Shown here one piece after another: positions 49,644 to 58,213 of a DNA stretch of 64,000 nucleotides (its first letter is position 1; each line of letters starts with the position of its first letter). The notes beneath the pieces are model-generated. The model was given only the letters and a program-made list of their open reading frames with translations, ran no database searches and was not told the origin of the DNA. The translations under genes were made by a program, and so were the position numbers. This DNA comes from Palsa-506 sp963836355 (GTDB taxonomy: Bacteria; Actinomycetota; Actinomycetes; Streptosporangiales; Streptosporangiaceae): NCBI GenBank assembly GCA_963836355.1, contig CAWIJO010000006.1:186001-250000 (forward strand), read 5' to 3'.

Positions 49644-51142
49644 GCCGAGGTCGGCGCCAGGACCGGCGCCGACTCCTGCGCCCGCACGGCCGACTGGCTG
49701 AAAACGAGGGTCACGACGAAGCCGATCGCCAGCGCGACGAGCACGCCGAGGTTGGCGTACGCCCAGGCGCCGTTCTTGCCGCCGAGCCCGATCGGGCCGA
49801 GCAGGTAGCCCTGCCAGGTGAGCCAGCTGGCCAGGCCGTTCGTCACCAGGCCCCAGCCGATGGCCGTGCTGACCACCACGATCCCGATCGGCAGCAGCCT
49901 GATGTCGCCGTACCGGCCTGCTGGGGAGTACAGCTCGGCCTCGGCGTAGTCCTGGTGCCTCAGCGCGATGTCCGCCAGCATGATGCCGCACCAGGCGGCG
50001 ATCGGCACACCCAGCGTGATCAGGAAGCCCTCAAACTGGGGGAGGAAGTTCCCGGCGACGAACACGACGTAGATCGTCCCCAGCACCATGATCGTGCCGT
50101 CGATGAGGGCGGCGACGTACCGCTGCACCGGCACGCCGAGAGTCAGCAGTGCCAGGCCGGAGGAGTAGATATCCAGTACCGCCCCGCCGACCAGGCCGAG
50201 CACGGCCACGACCGCGAACGGGACGAGGAACCAGGTGGGCAGCAGGGACGTCAAGGCCCCGATCGGGTCGGCGGCGATCGCGCTGCTCAGCTTGGCCGAT
50301 GAGCCGGCCAGCAGCAGGCCGAAGAGGAGCAGGAAGACCGGCGCGATCGAGGACCCGAACGCGGTCCAGCCGATCACGCCGCGGCCGGATGACCGCCGCG
50401 GCAGGTAGCGCGAGTAGTCAGCCGCGGCGTTGACCCAGCCGAGCCCGAACCCGGTCATCGTGAACACCAGCGCGCCGATGACGTTCTCGGTCGAGCCGGA
50501 CGGGATGGCCGACACGGTATGCCAGTGGATCTTGTCGGCGACCAGCACGACGAACATGACGGTCAGCACCGCCGTGACGACCGTGATCACCGTCTGCATG
50601 CGCATGATCAGGTCGAAGCCCATCACGCCGCCGACGATGGTCAGCCCGGTGATCACGATCAGCGCGATGACCTTGGTGGCCGTGCCGCCGCCCCAGCCGA
50701 GCCGATCGAACACCGTGGCGGTCGCCAGCGTGGCCAAGATCATCAGGACCGTCTCCCAGCCGACCGTCAGCAGCCAGGAGATCGCGGACGGCAGCTTGTT
50801 GCCGCGCACCCCGAACGCGGCCCGGCTGAGCACCATCGTCGGCATCGAGCCCCGTTTCCCGGCCACCGCGATGAACCCGCAGAGCAAGAACGAGGCGATA
50901 ATGCCGACCAGCCCGGCGGCGGTCGCCTGCCAGAAGGAGATGCCGAAGCCGAGCTCGAACGAGCCGTAGCTCAGGCCGAGTACCGATACGTTCGCGGCGA
51001 ACCACGGCCAGAACAGGTCGCGCGGGCTGCCCTTGCGCTGCGCGTCGGTGATCACGTTGATCCCGTTTGCCTCGATCTGCAGCGGATGCAGTTCCGCCGT
51101 GCCGTGCGTGCCGCCGTCCGCTGCGCGCTGACTGTGAACCAT
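49640..51142 (-). CDS. NCS1-family nucleobase/cytosine permease
   Basis: A 500-residue transporter with about 12 helices of the nucleobase:cation symporter-1 family (CodB, PucI relatives). Typical segments are FWPWFAANVSVLGLSYGSFE, VLSRAAFGVRGNKLPSAISW and GLGWVNAAADYSRYLPR. Substrates in the family are cytosine, purines, hydantoins, allantoin or thiamin precursors. AAGGG precedes the ATG at 51142; the longer frame upstream has no family similarity. First gene of the salvage cluster. Confidence 0.93.
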   Translation of the reverse strand: MVHSQRAADGGTHGTAELHPLQIEANGINVITDAQRKGSPRDLFWPWFAANVSVLGLSYGSFELGFGISFWQATAAGLVGIIASFLLCGFIAVAGKRGSMPTMVLSRAAFGVRGNKLPSAISWLLTVGWETVLMILATLATATVFDRLGWGGGTATKVIALIVITGLTIVGGVMGFDLIMRMQTVITVVTAVLTVMFVVLVADKIHWHTVSAIPSGSTENVIGALVFTMTGFGLGWVNAAADYSRYLPRRSSGRGVIGWTAFGSSIAPVFLLLFGLLLAGSSAKLSSAIAADPIGALTSLLPTWFLVPFAVVAVLGLVGGAVLDIYSSGLALLTLGVPVQRYVAALIDGTIMVLGTIYVVFVAGNFLPQFEGFLITLGVPIAAWCGIMLADIALRHQDYAEAELYSPAGRYGDIRLLPIGIVVVSTAIGWGLVTNGLASWLTWQGYLLGPIGLGGKNGAWAYANLGVLVALAIGFVVTLVFSQSAVRAQESAPVLAPTSA

Positions 51143-51510
51143 GGCGAGCCCTTTCGTCCTGCACGGTGCCTGGCGTTCCGCACGGATCGCGCTACCCGGG
51201 ATCAACGCGTACCGGCCTGAGCCGGTACCGCTACCGGGCCGAGCCGATGCCGCGCACGTTGCCCTACTTGCCCATGATCGCCCCGCACCACGCCACGTCA
51301 ACCGGGATATGCCAGAACCGCCCGGGCATGCCTCCGGATCCGGCCGGGGACTTTGCCGCCGCGGGCAACGGTGCCCGGCATTCCTGAGCACGTGCCATGG
51401 TGCCACAATAGGGTCCATTAGCCGTGAGCCGCTGGACCGTGGCGGGGGTCGCATGGCCGCTCGGCCGCTGGAGATCCGCCGTTAGTCCGCGCATTACCGG
51501 ATAGGGCGAT
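51143..51510. other. Divergent gap between permease and DivIVA-like genes, no gene seen
   Basis: A 368-bp region that must hold the promoters of the salvage cluster (minus) and the coiled-coil gene (plus). No convincing operator palindrome, box or coding signal was recognised. Confidence 0.5.
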
Positions 51511-52821
51511 ATGCAGCCTGATATTGATGCTCAGCTCAGCATTTTCTGCGAGGAAGCCCCGCAGCGCGACTTCTCCAGAGTCCTGCGCGGGTATGACTCG
51601 CGCCAGGTTAAGGAGCACCTGAAGAAGCTCGACCGGGAGCTCCGCCAGGAACGTGCGAGGGTGCAGGCCATGGGCACGGAGCTGGCCGATGCGCAGCGCC
51701 AGATCGAGGAGCAGGAGCTAGCGGCCAAGGCCGGGTTCCAGGCGCGGGCTGACCGGCAGCTCAAGCTGGCGGAGGAGCAGCAGAGCGAGATTCTCGAAGA
51801 GGCCAAGTCCATGGCCAAGGAGATCAATGCGAAGGCCCAGGACGAGGGGGCCCAGGTCCGTGCGGCAGCCAGCAAAGAGGCTGCCGAGTTGCGCGCGAAC
51901 GTCAAGCGGGAGACCGACGACTTGTGGTCGTCCGCCGAACGTGAGACCGAGGCGATCACCACGAGTGCCCGGCGCGAGGCGGACGAGCTGGCCTCGACCA
52001 CCAAAGGCGAGGCGGTCAAGCTCCGCGAGACGGCCGAGCGTGAAGTGGCAGCGAAGCTCGCGGCGGCCGAAGAGGATCATGCCAAGCTCCGCAGCAGCGG
52101 CGAGGGCGAGATCGAGCAGCTGAAGGCGTCCTCGACGCGGGAGCGGGACGAGATTCTCAGCACCGCCAAGGGCGATGCCGACGAAATGCGAAGCCAGGCG
52201 CAGCGGATGCTGGCCGACAGCGAGGCGCAGCGGGCGAAGGCAGTGGCAGAGGGTGGCAGCCAGCCCGGTTCACGGCGCGCGGAAGCGGAGCGGCGCGCGG
52301 CCGAGCGGCTGTCCGCCGCACGGGCTGCCAGCCAGAAGCTGATCTCCGCGGCTGAGCAGCGGGCCGCGGCGGCTGAGCAGCGGGCCGCCCGGGCTGGCTC
52401 ACGGGCGGAGCAGGCCGGCCGGGACGCCGGCCAGCACGTCGAGCAGCTGATCGCCAAGGCGAAGGAGAGCGCGGAGCGGATCGTCGCGCAGGCCAAGTCG
52501 CAGGCCGATCAGCTGCTGGCCGACGCCAGAGCCGAGGCCGAGCGGCAGCGCGCTACTGCCCAGCCTGATATCGATGACCTGAACGAGCAGCACGAGGGCA
52601 TGGCCGCGGACCTGGCGCTGATCAGCCAGTTGCTCGGCGGTCAGCTGCCCCGAATTGCCGCCGTACTGAAACGCACGCCCGCCGGACCCGCCAGCCAGGT
52701 CGGCGAGCCCCTTGCTCCGCCAAGCGCGGCGGCTGAGCCAGCACCAGAATCCGCCGCTGCGGGCGCAAGCGCCCGGCAGGATACGCCGGCGGCGGGTGCG
52801 AAGTCCCAGCCCGACGAATAG
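51511..52821 (+). CDS. DivIVA-like coiled-coil protein
   Basis: A 436-residue protein with an N-terminal DivIVA-type segment DFSRVLRGYDSRQVKEHLKK, then about 320 residues of nearly uninterrupted Ala/Glu/Lys/Arg coiled coil, and a Pro/Ala-rich tail of about 55 residues. It resembles the polarity or cytoskeletal scaffold proteins of filamentous actinobacteria (DivIVA, Scy, FilP types) without being clearly one of them. It is probably involved in membrane-curvature or septum localisation. Transcribed alone; the ribosome site is weak (GATAGGGCG). Confidence 0.85.
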   Translation: MQPDIDAQLSIFCEEAPQRDFSRVLRGYDSRQVKEHLKKLDRELRQERARVQAMGTELADAQRQIEEQELAAKAGFQARADRQLKLAEEQQSEILEEAKSMAKEINAKAQDEGAQVRAAASKEAAELRANVKRETDDLWSSAERETEAITTSARREADELASTTKGEAVKLRETAEREVAAKLAAAEEDHAKLRSSGEGEIEQLKASSTRERDEILSTAKGDADEMRSQAQRMLADSEAQRAKAVAEGGSQPGSRRAEAERRAAERLSAARAASQKLISAAEQRAAAAEQRAARAGSRAEQAGRDAGQHVEQLIAKAKESAERIVAQAKSQADQLLADARAEAERQRATAQPDIDDLNEQHEGMAADLALISQLLGGQLPRIAAVLKRTPAGPASQVGEPLAPPSAAAEPAPESAAAGASARQDTPAAGAKSQPDE

Positions 52822-52894
52822 AGCGCGGAACGTATTGTCAGCGCAAGCTGCATAACGTCGGCCTCTCGCCCGCGGGCCGCCGGCTAGCCGCCGC

Positions 52895-54619
52895 CTACAG
52901 CGCGAAGGCCGGCGCCGCGTCGAGTGCCTCGATGGTCTGGGCAAAGGCAAGGATCTGCCCGTACATCAGGCGCTTGTCGAGCTTGTCGAGGTCGAGCAAC
53001 TGGGGCCGCTGCGCATCTCCTGCCTGCAGCAGGTAGGTGGGGAGAGGGCACAGCGAGACGGTACCCAGCCCGGCGGCGTAGAGCGGCGCGCCCTCGCCGA
53101 GATAGAGCGGGATGGCGCCTGGCCGCACGGTGGCCACCGGATAGTCCGGCCAGCCCCTGGCGTTGACTGCCCTGACCGCGGCCAGATATGCGTGCTGCTC
53201 GGCGTTGACCGGGCTGATGATGTCCCGCTGCATCGTGTAGGTGGTGCCCCATTCGAAACCACCGGTTGGTGTATACCGGCCGGTCACGGGGTTGTTTGTC
53301 CACATCGTGGCACCAAGGTGCTCGACCGTGACGCCCAGCGCGGCGGCCTGGTAGATGTCCGGGTGGTCGAGCATCCACACGCTGATCGCGTCGTTGCCGA
53401 CCTCGGCCCGCTTGGGGTTCGGGATGGTCCGGGTGAACTGCGGCAGCTGGAAATGCCCCGTGACCAGCGCGAAATACATGTCATGGCGGCGCGAGGCAAG
53501 GCCTGCCAGGTGCCTGGCGAGTGCGACGAGCCCGAGGCCGCCGTTCTCCTCGGTGGCATTCGGCCCGTCGGTGTGAGTGTTGATGATGATGTTCCGGCCG
53601 GTGTTTCCCGAGCCTTTCAGCCAGCCCCAGACCGTCTCGGTAGCGGCGCCGGCCGTGATGTCCGCGGTAAGCACGAGCGTCGCGCTCGCCTGGCCGCTGG
53701 TGGCCAGGCGAGCCAGGCTGCGGCCGGTCGAATCGCCAACCCAGACTGCCGGGCAGCCGGGATCGCCGGGAGTGGCCAGGCCGGAGGCCGCCGGATAGGA
53801 CGTGGTGAACGGGTTGTACTGGTTGATGACCTCGTCGTCCGGCATTCCGGTCCATGCGCAGACCACGCCGAGCACCCCGGCTTTCCTCGCGTCCAGCAGC
53901 GGAACCGGATCGAGTATGCCCTGCCAGGCGGGATGGGTGACCGCGGCGGCGTGGGCCGCGTAGCCCGCCGCCGCCTGGGCCGAGGTCTTGCCTGGCTGGT
54001 AGCCGCCGGTGGCCGTCTGGCCCGCATTCAGCGAGAACACCGGCGGTGCGGTCCGGACCAGGGCGATCCCGCCGCTGGCACGTGCCCAGAATGCAGCGGT
54101 GTAGCCCGAGCCCTGGGTCAAGGCGCCGGCCGGCGGCAGCATCCCGAGATCGACGAGCTTGCCGGTCACGCCGCCACGCGGCGTCTGCCCGGAATAGGGA
54201 AAGTAAGAGGTGAGCGGAACCGGGCCCGACTGGCCTACGGTCGCGGGGACACGCACCCGGAGGGCGAAGTCCCGCGCCAGCCAGCGGTTGAAGGTCAGCC
54301 GGTCGGTCCGCACGGTGAAACCGGGCACCGCGGAAAGCCGCTCGGTGAGCCAGCCCACGTACGCGGCGTGACCGCGGCTGCCCGTGTAACGGGTGCCGAA
54401 CCGGACAAGCCGCTGCTCCCACCGCCACACCTCGGCCAGGCTGGGCATGCCCGCCGGGCGCACCGCCGGGCCGGCGAGCGCGGCGGCTCCGGCCCGCGGC
54501 GCGCTCGCCGATGCGGCGAAGGCGCCCGCTCCGGCCGCGCCCGCCAGGAACTTGCGCCTCGATAAGCCTGCCTGCCGCGCCGGGCTGCTGCCCCGGGTGC
54601 TTCCCTGGCTGCTTCTCAT
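52895..54619 (-). CDS. Tat-exported M28-like metallopeptidase
   Basis: A 574-residue secreted hydrolase. The signal AGLSRRKFLAGAAGAGAFAA has the twin-arginine motif. The mature protein has an N-terminal catalytic half, a PA-like insert (LLDARKAGVLGVVCAWTGMP), and metal-ligand segments IIINTHTDGPNATEENGG and YFALVTGHFQLPQF, consistent with a divergent zinc aminopeptidase of family M28. Length exceeds simple aminopeptidases (about 450). No adjacent partner is obvious. ATG 54619 is preferred over a GTG 6 bp upstream; both have weak ribosome sites. Confidence 0.82.
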   Translation of the reverse strand: MRSSQGSTRGSSPARQAGLSRRKFLAGAAGAGAFAASASAPRAGAAALAGPAVRPAGMPSLAEVWRWEQRLVRFGTRYTGSRGHAAYVGWLTERLSAVPGFTVRTDRLTFNRWLARDFALRVRVPATVGQSGPVPLTSYFPYSGQTPRGGVTGKLVDLGMLPPAGALTQGSGYTAAFWARASGGIALVRTAPPVFSLNAGQTATGGYQPGKTSAQAAAGYAAHAAAVTHPAWQGILDPVPLLDARKAGVLGVVCAWTGMPDDEVINQYNPFTTSYPAASGLATPGDPGCPAVWVGDSTGRSLARLATSGQASATLVLTADITAGAATETVWGWLKGSGNTGRNIIINTHTDGPNATEENGGLGLVALARHLAGLASRRHDMYFALVTGHFQLPQFTRTIPNPKRAEVGNDAISVWMLDHPDIYQAAALGVTVEHLGATMWTNNPVTGRYTPTGGFEWGTTYTMQRDIISPVNAEQHAYLAAVRAVNARGWPDYPVATVRPGAIPLYLGEGAPLYAAGLGTVSLCPLPTYLLQAGDAQRPQLLDLDKLDKRLMYGQILAFAQTIEALDAAPAFAL

Positions 54620-54652
54620 GATCACGCTCGCTCGTGGCTCAGGGGCTGGCAG

Positions 54653-55708
54653 TCAAGGCCCAGGCGGAAACCGGCTCGGAGCCACCGTACGGGCAATAGC
54701 GCCGTCATGTGCCGAGTGCGCTGCTGTTGCCCCTGATCGTTCGCTAAGCACATGGTCAAGGTAATTGTTCTGATCGCCTGGACGCAGGGGCTCTGCAGCC
54801 GGGGCCGGCCGCCGGGGGCTCTGCAGCCGGGGGCCGTTCTGGTGACGCCCAGCGCCGGACTTGGCAGGGTGCGGCTTTCGCGGCGTTCTTGTTGACTGTG
54901 GCTTGGCCCGGCCGCAGTGCCCTGCTGCCAGTCCTGCGGTCGTCCCGGCAGACGCCGTGCATTGCGGCCGGCCGGCCTGCCGTCCATGGCTGAGCACATA
55001 CCCGCCGAGGACAACCCCGAACAGCGCGAGCACCGCTACCGCCAGCAGCGATATCACGGTGGCGGGCGGACGCCGGGCCGGAGCCGGCCGCTGGCTGCCC
55101 GGCAAGGTCTGCGACGTCCACGGCGCCGGGGACCGGGACGGGGCAGGCCGCGAATGGCCCGGCCCGGCCCGCCCGGGCGGCCCGGCCGGCCGTGGCGTGG
55201 CCGGCCGTGGCGTGGCCGGCCCGGACATTGCCGCTGCGACTGGTGCCACGGTCGACTGCAGCAAGTACGGATGTGACGTCTCTGGCTGGAAGGTCGCTTC
55301 AGCGGCGTGGAACCTTCGATATGTCTCGACTGCCGCGCTGCGCGCGACGCGCAGATCCTGGTCACGGGGGGCGACCACGGACGAGCCACTGCAGATGAAG
55401 CCATAGGTCAGCACCAGCGGCCGTCCGGCGCGGTCAAGCAGCGGCTCCGCTGGCAGCTCAGCCGCTCCGACGTCCCGCCGGGTGGCGCGAACCGTCCGGT
55501 AGACCATGCACAGCGGCCCGCTGGCGGGTCCGGCGATATCGGTCACTACCGGCGGGCCGTGCATCGGCACCTCGCCCCGGATTTCATCCATCAGCAGCGC
55601 TGACTCACGGCCGGTCATGATGAAGTCCGGCGCCAGCAGTAGCTGATATCCCGTCTGCCGCCCGCGGGCCACCAGAAATGCCCAGCCCACGGTGGATTCA
55701 CTAGTCAC
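54653..55708 (-). CDS. GTPase-linked single-pass membrane protein of unknown function
   Basis: A 351-residue protein. The first 140 residues (ESTVGWAFLVARGRQTGYQL, RRFHAAEATFQPE) form a compact cytoplasmic domain of no known family. A Pro-rich linker with short repeats, a membrane helix (VISLLAVAVLALFGVVLGGYVL) and an Arg/Lys/Pro-rich outside tail follow. The GTG at 55708 is preferred because GGGGGC lies 5 bp upstream and it overlaps the GTPase stop; ATG at 55720 is the alternative. The two genes form one coupled operon, so this is probably the GTPase's partner or effector. Confidence 0.72.
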   Translation of the reverse strand: MTSESTVGWAFLVARGRQTGYQLLLAPDFIMTGRESALLMDEIRGEVPMHGPPVVTDIAGPASGPLCMVYRTVRATRRDVGAAELPAEPLLDRAGRPLVLTYGFICSGSSVVAPRDQDLRVARSAAVETYRRFHAAEATFQPETSHPYLLQSTVAPVAAAMSGPATPRPATPRPAGPPGRAGPGHSRPAPSRSPAPWTSQTLPGSQRPAPARRPPATVISLLAVAVLALFGVVLGGYVLSHGRQAGRPQCTASAGTTAGLAAGHCGRAKPQSTRTPRKPHPAKSGAGRHQNGPRLQSPRRPAPAAEPLRPGDQNNYLDHVLSERSGATAAHSAHDGAIARTVAPSRFPPGP

Positions 55709-57062
55709 GGCTGCCCCCATCGGTAAGGTCTGAGGCGGGTAGCTGGCGCTTCAGCACGATCATTCGCTCGCTGAACTCCCGCAGCACCGCATTGCGGGCG
55801 AGCCGCAGCTCGCCCAGTTGCAGCCGCGCATCGTCGACCACTTCGCTAACCCGGGCAACTTTGTCGTCGAATGGCCGGCCTACCCAGTCGATGAACATAT
55901 CTGCGATGCGATCGCTGAAGGCATTACGGCCGATCGCCATGTCGGCGGCGATGCGCAGTGCCGCACCAGCTGGCATAGCCAGGAATTTACCTGCCGCAGC
56001 CAGCGACTCCTTGGTGGTCAGATGCGCCCGCGCTCGCCGCTCAGTCATTATGTTGTCCTCGTGGGCCTGATCCAGGTGCTCCTCGATCTGGGCGAACAGA
56101 TCTGGCAGCACCGCGCATAGCGGAATTTCGACATTAAGCTGCCGCAGGCGGCCATTCTTGCGCTTGACCATGTGCCCGTCGGCGTCCATGGTGGCGAACT
56201 GCCTGCCGATCGCGCTGACTGGGATTAGCCGAACGATGCGCTTTTCGCGCCTGCGCTGTTCGACGAGATTCCTGATTGACGGCTGCGCCATCAGCTCGTC
56301 GCGCACGAGCGCCAGGCGATCGTTCTCGTCCATCGGGTTGTCGGCGGCCGCCGCGGCGCCGTCGAATAGGTCCCACTTCGTCAAGATAAAGTGGACCGGG
56401 CATTTCGCCTTTCGCATAACGCCGATCATCGGGATGATCGAGCTCTCGATATAGAGTCGGCTTTCTGGATCTCCGCGGGAGATCCCGAGCATCCGCTGGC
56501 CGTCAATTATGCCGAACAGCGCGTGGGCAGTCTCGATCCGCTGCTCCAGATCCAGCTGGCGGCTCTCTCGCTGGTTGAGCGTAACCTGAGTGGCATGGCC
56601 GCCACCGACCAGCTCGCCCGCGTAGTCCAGGTAGTTGAAGTTCAGGATTGGCATTTCGTCGCCGCCCGCGGATCCCACGCACTCGAACGTGAAGGAGCGA
56701 GTATCGCCGACTGACGTGCCGGGCGGCCACGCCGCTTCGGCGTCTCGCAGCGTGGCGTAAAGGTTCGTGAGATGAACCGACTGGTCGAGGCTGGTCTGGA
56801 GCCTGAACCCGCCGTCGCTCATCTCCGTCGTCAGCCGGTGGAACATGCTGGCCAGCAGCACCGTCTTCCCGGTCTCCTGGCCGCCAAGCGCGATCAGGTT
56901 GAAGGTGGGAAGATTGCCGCCGACATCGATCGGAGCAACGCCCAGCCGGCTGGCGCGGCGTTGCTCATCCGGCCTCGCCCGGCCAGCTGACCGCCGCCTA
57001 AACCACCAGGCGAGCAGGCCTATTCCGGCCAGGATAAGCAGCGCAGCAGGAACGGCTATCAT
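55701..57062 (-). CDS. Membrane-anchored P-loop GTPase (TRAFAC/double-GTPase-like)
   Basis: A 453-residue protein with an N-terminal helix (ALLILAGIGLLAWWF) followed by a GTPase-like domain. The P-loop GGQETGKTVLL is at residues 60-70, the switch-II-like NYLDYAGELVGGG carries DxxG-like spacing, and FILTKWDLFD fits the guanine-specificity (T/N)KxD motif. The C-terminal 150 residues are helical and charged. Related GTPases appear in actinobacterial conflict and signalling clusters beside CHAT, subtilase and TPR proteins, all of which occur within the next 6 kb here. Nucleotide specificity and partner are inferred. Confidence 0.8.
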   Translation of the reverse strand: MIAVPAALLILAGIGLLAWWFRRRSAGRARPDEQRRASRLGVAPIDVGGNLPTFNLIALGGQETGKTVLLASMFHRLTTEMSDGGFRLQTSLDQSVHLTNLYATLRDAEAAWPPGTSVGDTRSFTFECVGSAGGDEMPILNFNYLDYAGELVGGGHATQVTLNQRESRQLDLEQRIETAHALFGIIDGQRMLGISRGDPESRLYIESSIIPMIGVMRKAKCPVHFILTKWDLFDGAAAAADNPMDENDRLALVRDELMAQPSIRNLVEQRRREKRIVRLIPVSAIGRQFATMDADGHMVKRKNGRLRQLNVEIPLCAVLPDLFAQIEEHLDQAHEDNIMTERRARAHLTTKESLAAAGKFLAMPAGAALRIAADMAIGRNAFSDRIADMFIDWVGRPFDDKVARVSEVVDDARLQLGELRLARNAVLREFSERMIVLKRQLPASDLTDGGSRD

Positions 57063-57202
57063 GTCGGTTCCCCCGATCTAGGATTCTCCGGCCCGGGCGA
57101 GTCGCCCTGCGCCAGCGCGACTCGCCCGGCATGCGCATATGAGGTAGCTCATAGCGGATTTCTCCAGTCCCGGATCCGTTGCGGTGCTGCCTTCACTTGC
57201 CG

Positions 57203-58021
57203 CTACTTGATCCGGATGGTCCAGCCCACGTCGATGTGGTTGACGTCGGTAATGAGGTCAGCGTTGAGCGCCGCGATGGCCTGCACCGATGTGCCGTAGG
57301 CCCTCGCCAGGGCGGTCAGGGTGTCACCGGGCTTAACCTTGTGCCAGACGTGCGTGCCTGGCAGCGAAGGCGGCCGGTCGGGAGTCGGATCGCCGGGCTG
57401 CCAGCCGATGCGCCACTGGCCGAAGTCGCCCGCGTCGGTGTAGTTAATGTCGTAGCTGCCGAAGAAGTCCCGCTGGCGCAGGACCGCCCGCGGATACCAC
57501 TGGCCGCCTGACCACGCAATGGTCTGCCAGCCCCAGCCGATCAGGCCCGCCTCGAACAGGCGCTTGATCACCCAGTAGCCGCCGTAGCCGCCGGTCAGGT
57601 GCGGGCCGCCGAGTGTGTCGTTGATCCCGTGGAAGTAGTGGCCGAGCGGGCCGAGTTTGGCCAGCGCGTGCTCCGGCGTGTTCGGCAGGTGGGCGGCGTA
57701 GTCAGGCACGTCGAAGTCGACCCCGAAATAAATCGGCCGACCGTGCGGGCCGCCGGCGGCGGCATGCTGCTCATGGGCGACCCCGGCGTACTCCTTGCCC
57801 TGCTGGTAACCGCCAAGCGCATCCTTCGCCTGATACTCGAACGTCGACACGATGCCGATGCCTGCCGCCGAGAGCCCTTCGGCCTCTGCCCGGGTGAGCA
57901 GCTTTCCCCTGGTATCGGCGTTGACAACGGTCAGGTAGCGGCAGACCGCTAAGGCGCCGTGATCGTGCACCTGCGCGCCGCTGAACCGGGCGAACGAGTA
58001 GTCCATCACCTTGTGACTCAT
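57203..58021 (-). CDS. DUF1906 glycoside-hydrolase-like protein with C-terminal LysM
   Basis: A 272-residue protein. Residues 1-210 are a DUF1906 (Rv2525c-like) TIM-barrel domain: KVMDYSFARFSGAQV, CRYLTVVNADTRGKLLTRAE, PIYFGVDFDVPDYAAH, YGGYWVIKRLFEAG. A LysM domain (WHKVKPGDTLTALARAYGTS, about 225-271) would bind peptidoglycan. No signal peptide is visible, so export may be unconventional or the protein may act on lysis or by injection. AGGAAGG sits before the ATG at 58021. It stands alone between the GTPase and CHAT genes on the same strand. Confidence 0.88.
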   Translation of the reverse strand: MSHKVMDYSFARFSGAQVHDHGALAVCRYLTVVNADTRGKLLTRAEAEGLSAAGIGIVSTFEYQAKDALGGYQQGKEYAGVAHEQHAAAGGPHGRPIYFGVDFDVPDYAAHLPNTPEHALAKLGPLGHYFHGINDTLGGPHLTGGYGGYWVIKRLFEAGLIGWGWQTIAWSGGQWYPRAVLRQRDFFGSYDINYTDAGDFGQWRIGWQPGDPTPDRPPSLPGTHVWHKVKPGDTLTALARAYGTSVQAIAALNADLITDVNHIDVGWTIRIK

Positions 58022-58213
58022 CTGAGGACCTTCCTGTCGAGTTGGCCACTGGTCGGCAGAGAACCGTGTTCTTCCGGCGCCCCGCACCACCTTGTGACCC
58101 GGAAGGCTGCCGCCTGATACATCGGGCATGAGGCGCGGGCCGCGTGGCGCGGCCGGGCCGCGCGGGGCCGCGGGCCCGCACTAGACCGCCCGGTGACACA
58201 TCGGCCCCAGCGG

